Origin: Euglena gracilis
Lineage: Eukaryota > Euglenida > Euglenophyceae > Euglenales
Assembly (NCBI GenBank): GCA_039621445.1
Contig: CP154957.1
Location: 25,148,938-25,212,937 of the forward strand
Direction: 5' to 3'
DNA length: 64,000 nucleotides
Shown: piece by piece, positions 45,661 through 64,000 of the stretch
Numbering within the stretch: position 1 is the stretch's first letter
How the letters are laid out: every line of letters starts with the position of its first letter
Position numbers and translations under genes: made by a program
The notes under the pieces: model-generated
What the model saw: only the letters and a program-made list of their open reading frames with translations
The model's database searches: none
Told to the model about the DNA's origin: nothing

Positions 45661-45974
45661 CGTGGCGGGCGTAATTTTTTGGCACAATTTCCAAACAGAG
45701 TGGGGGATTGGTTGGGGATGCCGCGGGGAAATCGCGGAGCCTCAGCTCTGCACTTTCCGCTTGCTTAAAAAATTCTGTTTCGAACAATTTCGGGGTGAAC
45801 GCCCCCGTCCAAAAAATGGCTTTAACAGGAGGTTTTGGCTGGGTGTCGCCTCCCAGAGCAGCCATCAGCCCTTCGCCTAAAGCCGAATATGAGGTGCAAA
45901 TGCTCCCGGTGGCAATGTAAAGGTAAATTTCAAAATGTAAAATTGGATGAAGATTTAGGTGTTTATGTAAACCG

Positions 45975-46340
45975 TCCCCCCAAATCATCCCCCCCTCTGG
46001 GGTCCGACTTCGGCGACTGAGTTAATCCCCCCCCCCCAATCTCGGGCTGACGACCCGGATTTTGCCCTGAACCCCCCCTGGGGCTGACCAACCAAACCGG
46101 GACTTGAAAACCCCCCTGGGGAAGAAAAATGAAGAACCGACCGGGACGATTTTTTCGGCCGCAACCACCCAAAATGATTTTTTGGCAGTTTTTTTGAGAC
46201 CGACCATCATCAAAAATGCCGCTTTTGACCGAGTTTGCCCAAAAAGTGCCAATATCGGGGGTTTTGGGGTCATTTGGGGGGGGGTCGGATTTCACCAACA
46301 ATTTTGGGGCCTATAACCCCCCCCCTCGGCCAACCAATAA
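45975..46340. repeat. Dispersed C-run-capped repeat, family C copy 2
   Basis: Same order of motifs as 17890-18262: GACCAACCAAACC, GAAGAAAAATG, GATTTTTTGGCAGTTTT, GAGACCGACCATCATC, GGTCGGATTTCACCAAC, C run, GGCCAACCAA. It abuts a family D copy. Confidence 0.75.
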
Positions 46341-46364
46341 CCACAATCTCTGACAACAAATTAC

Positions 46365-46610
46365 GAAAAAAAATCTCTTTCTCTGGATCATCTGGCCTCC
46401 AAAAATGTCAAATTTCATGAGAAAGCACAGAAAATGACCCCAAAGCGGGGTTTTGGGTGCTATTTTGGGTCCTATGGGACTTCGAAAAATTTCGAAAATT
46501 TTGGGGTGCTGCACCCCCCCCCCCAAATAATACCCCCCCTCGGGCCAGGACTTCGAGCGAAAATAAAACGAAAACAAATAATACCCCGGGGGTGTTATTT
46601 GGGGGTTGAG
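46365..46610. repeat. Dispersed C/G-run repeat, family D copy 2 (inverted)
   Basis: On the opposite strand to 25940-26345: GTCAAATTTCATGAGAAAG, AAAATGACCCCAAAGCGGGG, TTTTGGGTGCTATTTTGGG, ACTTCGAAAAATTTCG, C run then AAATAATACCCCC. Confidence 0.72.
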
Positions 46611-46852
46611 ATATAAATGTTCCCAATGTCAATGTAAATGTTCCCAACACTCGGGGTCATTGGAGAAAAGACCAAGACGGCAAGCACAAGAAGATAGCAC
46701 CCATGAGCAGGGCTGGAGAAAGAAAACGGGGGGGAAAGGACTCATGACAATCAGACGAACATCACAGTGGGGAAAAGAATGCAACGTACAAGATCGCAAT
46801 TGTGTGACATCCAAAAAAAAGTGGGGAATGAAAACAGACGACATCATCACAC

Positions 46853-64000
<17,148 letters not shown>

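Overview
The window is eukaryotic nuclear DNA and is mostly non-coding. The recognisable gene is split into many short exons with GT-AG introns. The rest is AT-rich spacer with long T/A runs, frequent runs of 8-13 C or G, microsatellites, small inverted-repeat elements and retroelement debris. The gene is a homologue of CFAP251 (WDR66), a subunit of the calmodulin- and spoke-associated complex at the base of radial spoke 3. The organism therefore probably builds motile cilia or flagella, so a flagellated alga or other protist is likely. The sequence alone does not fix the species. All splice donors used for this gene are GT, which argues mildly against a dinoflagellate.

Layout. 1-18.6 kb: spacer with a dispersed GCGCATTTGCGC palindrome family, a TGGCCATTTT minisatellite that switches strand, hairpins, a TIR element and C/G-rich dispersed repeats; I found no convincing gene. 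18.7-36 kb: several short GC-rich blocks that look like exons of one or more unrecognised genes (best at 24.1, 25.5, 29.9 and 35.6 kb, all on +). They are separated by repeats and by two very large TATG microsatellites (30.6-31.15 and 32.35-34.9 kb) that enclose a palindrome-rich inverted-repeat element. 36.5-45.7 kb: two adjacent DIRS-like tyrosine-recombinase retroelements (Gag-like, RT, RNase H, YR), both broken. The first contains a nested LTR element (37733-39044, TSD TCAG) and an in-place inversion of its RNase H segment. The second has a solo-LTR-like insert (42846-43091, TSD CCAG) exactly before the RT YLDD motif. 45.9-47.3 kb: further copies of the C/G-capped repeats.

46.85-64 kb (minus): the CFAP251 gene. 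Its N-terminal part lies beyond the right edge. Thirteen consecutive exons join in phase to give more than 400 residues: WD40 blades, then the conserved C-terminal region with EF-hand-like segments. One 7.4-kb intron holds a tandem array of five full units and one partial unit (1.18-1.38 kb). Each unit contains one to three copies of a ~97-bp subrepeat, and (AG)n tracts bound the array on both sides. The unit has a TGG-initial, primer-binding-site-like motif just after a CA end, so it may derive from an LTR element.

Functionally the window is one axonemal gene, at least one unidentified gene, and a dense layer of nested mobile elements. No tRNA, rRNA or CRISPR array was found.
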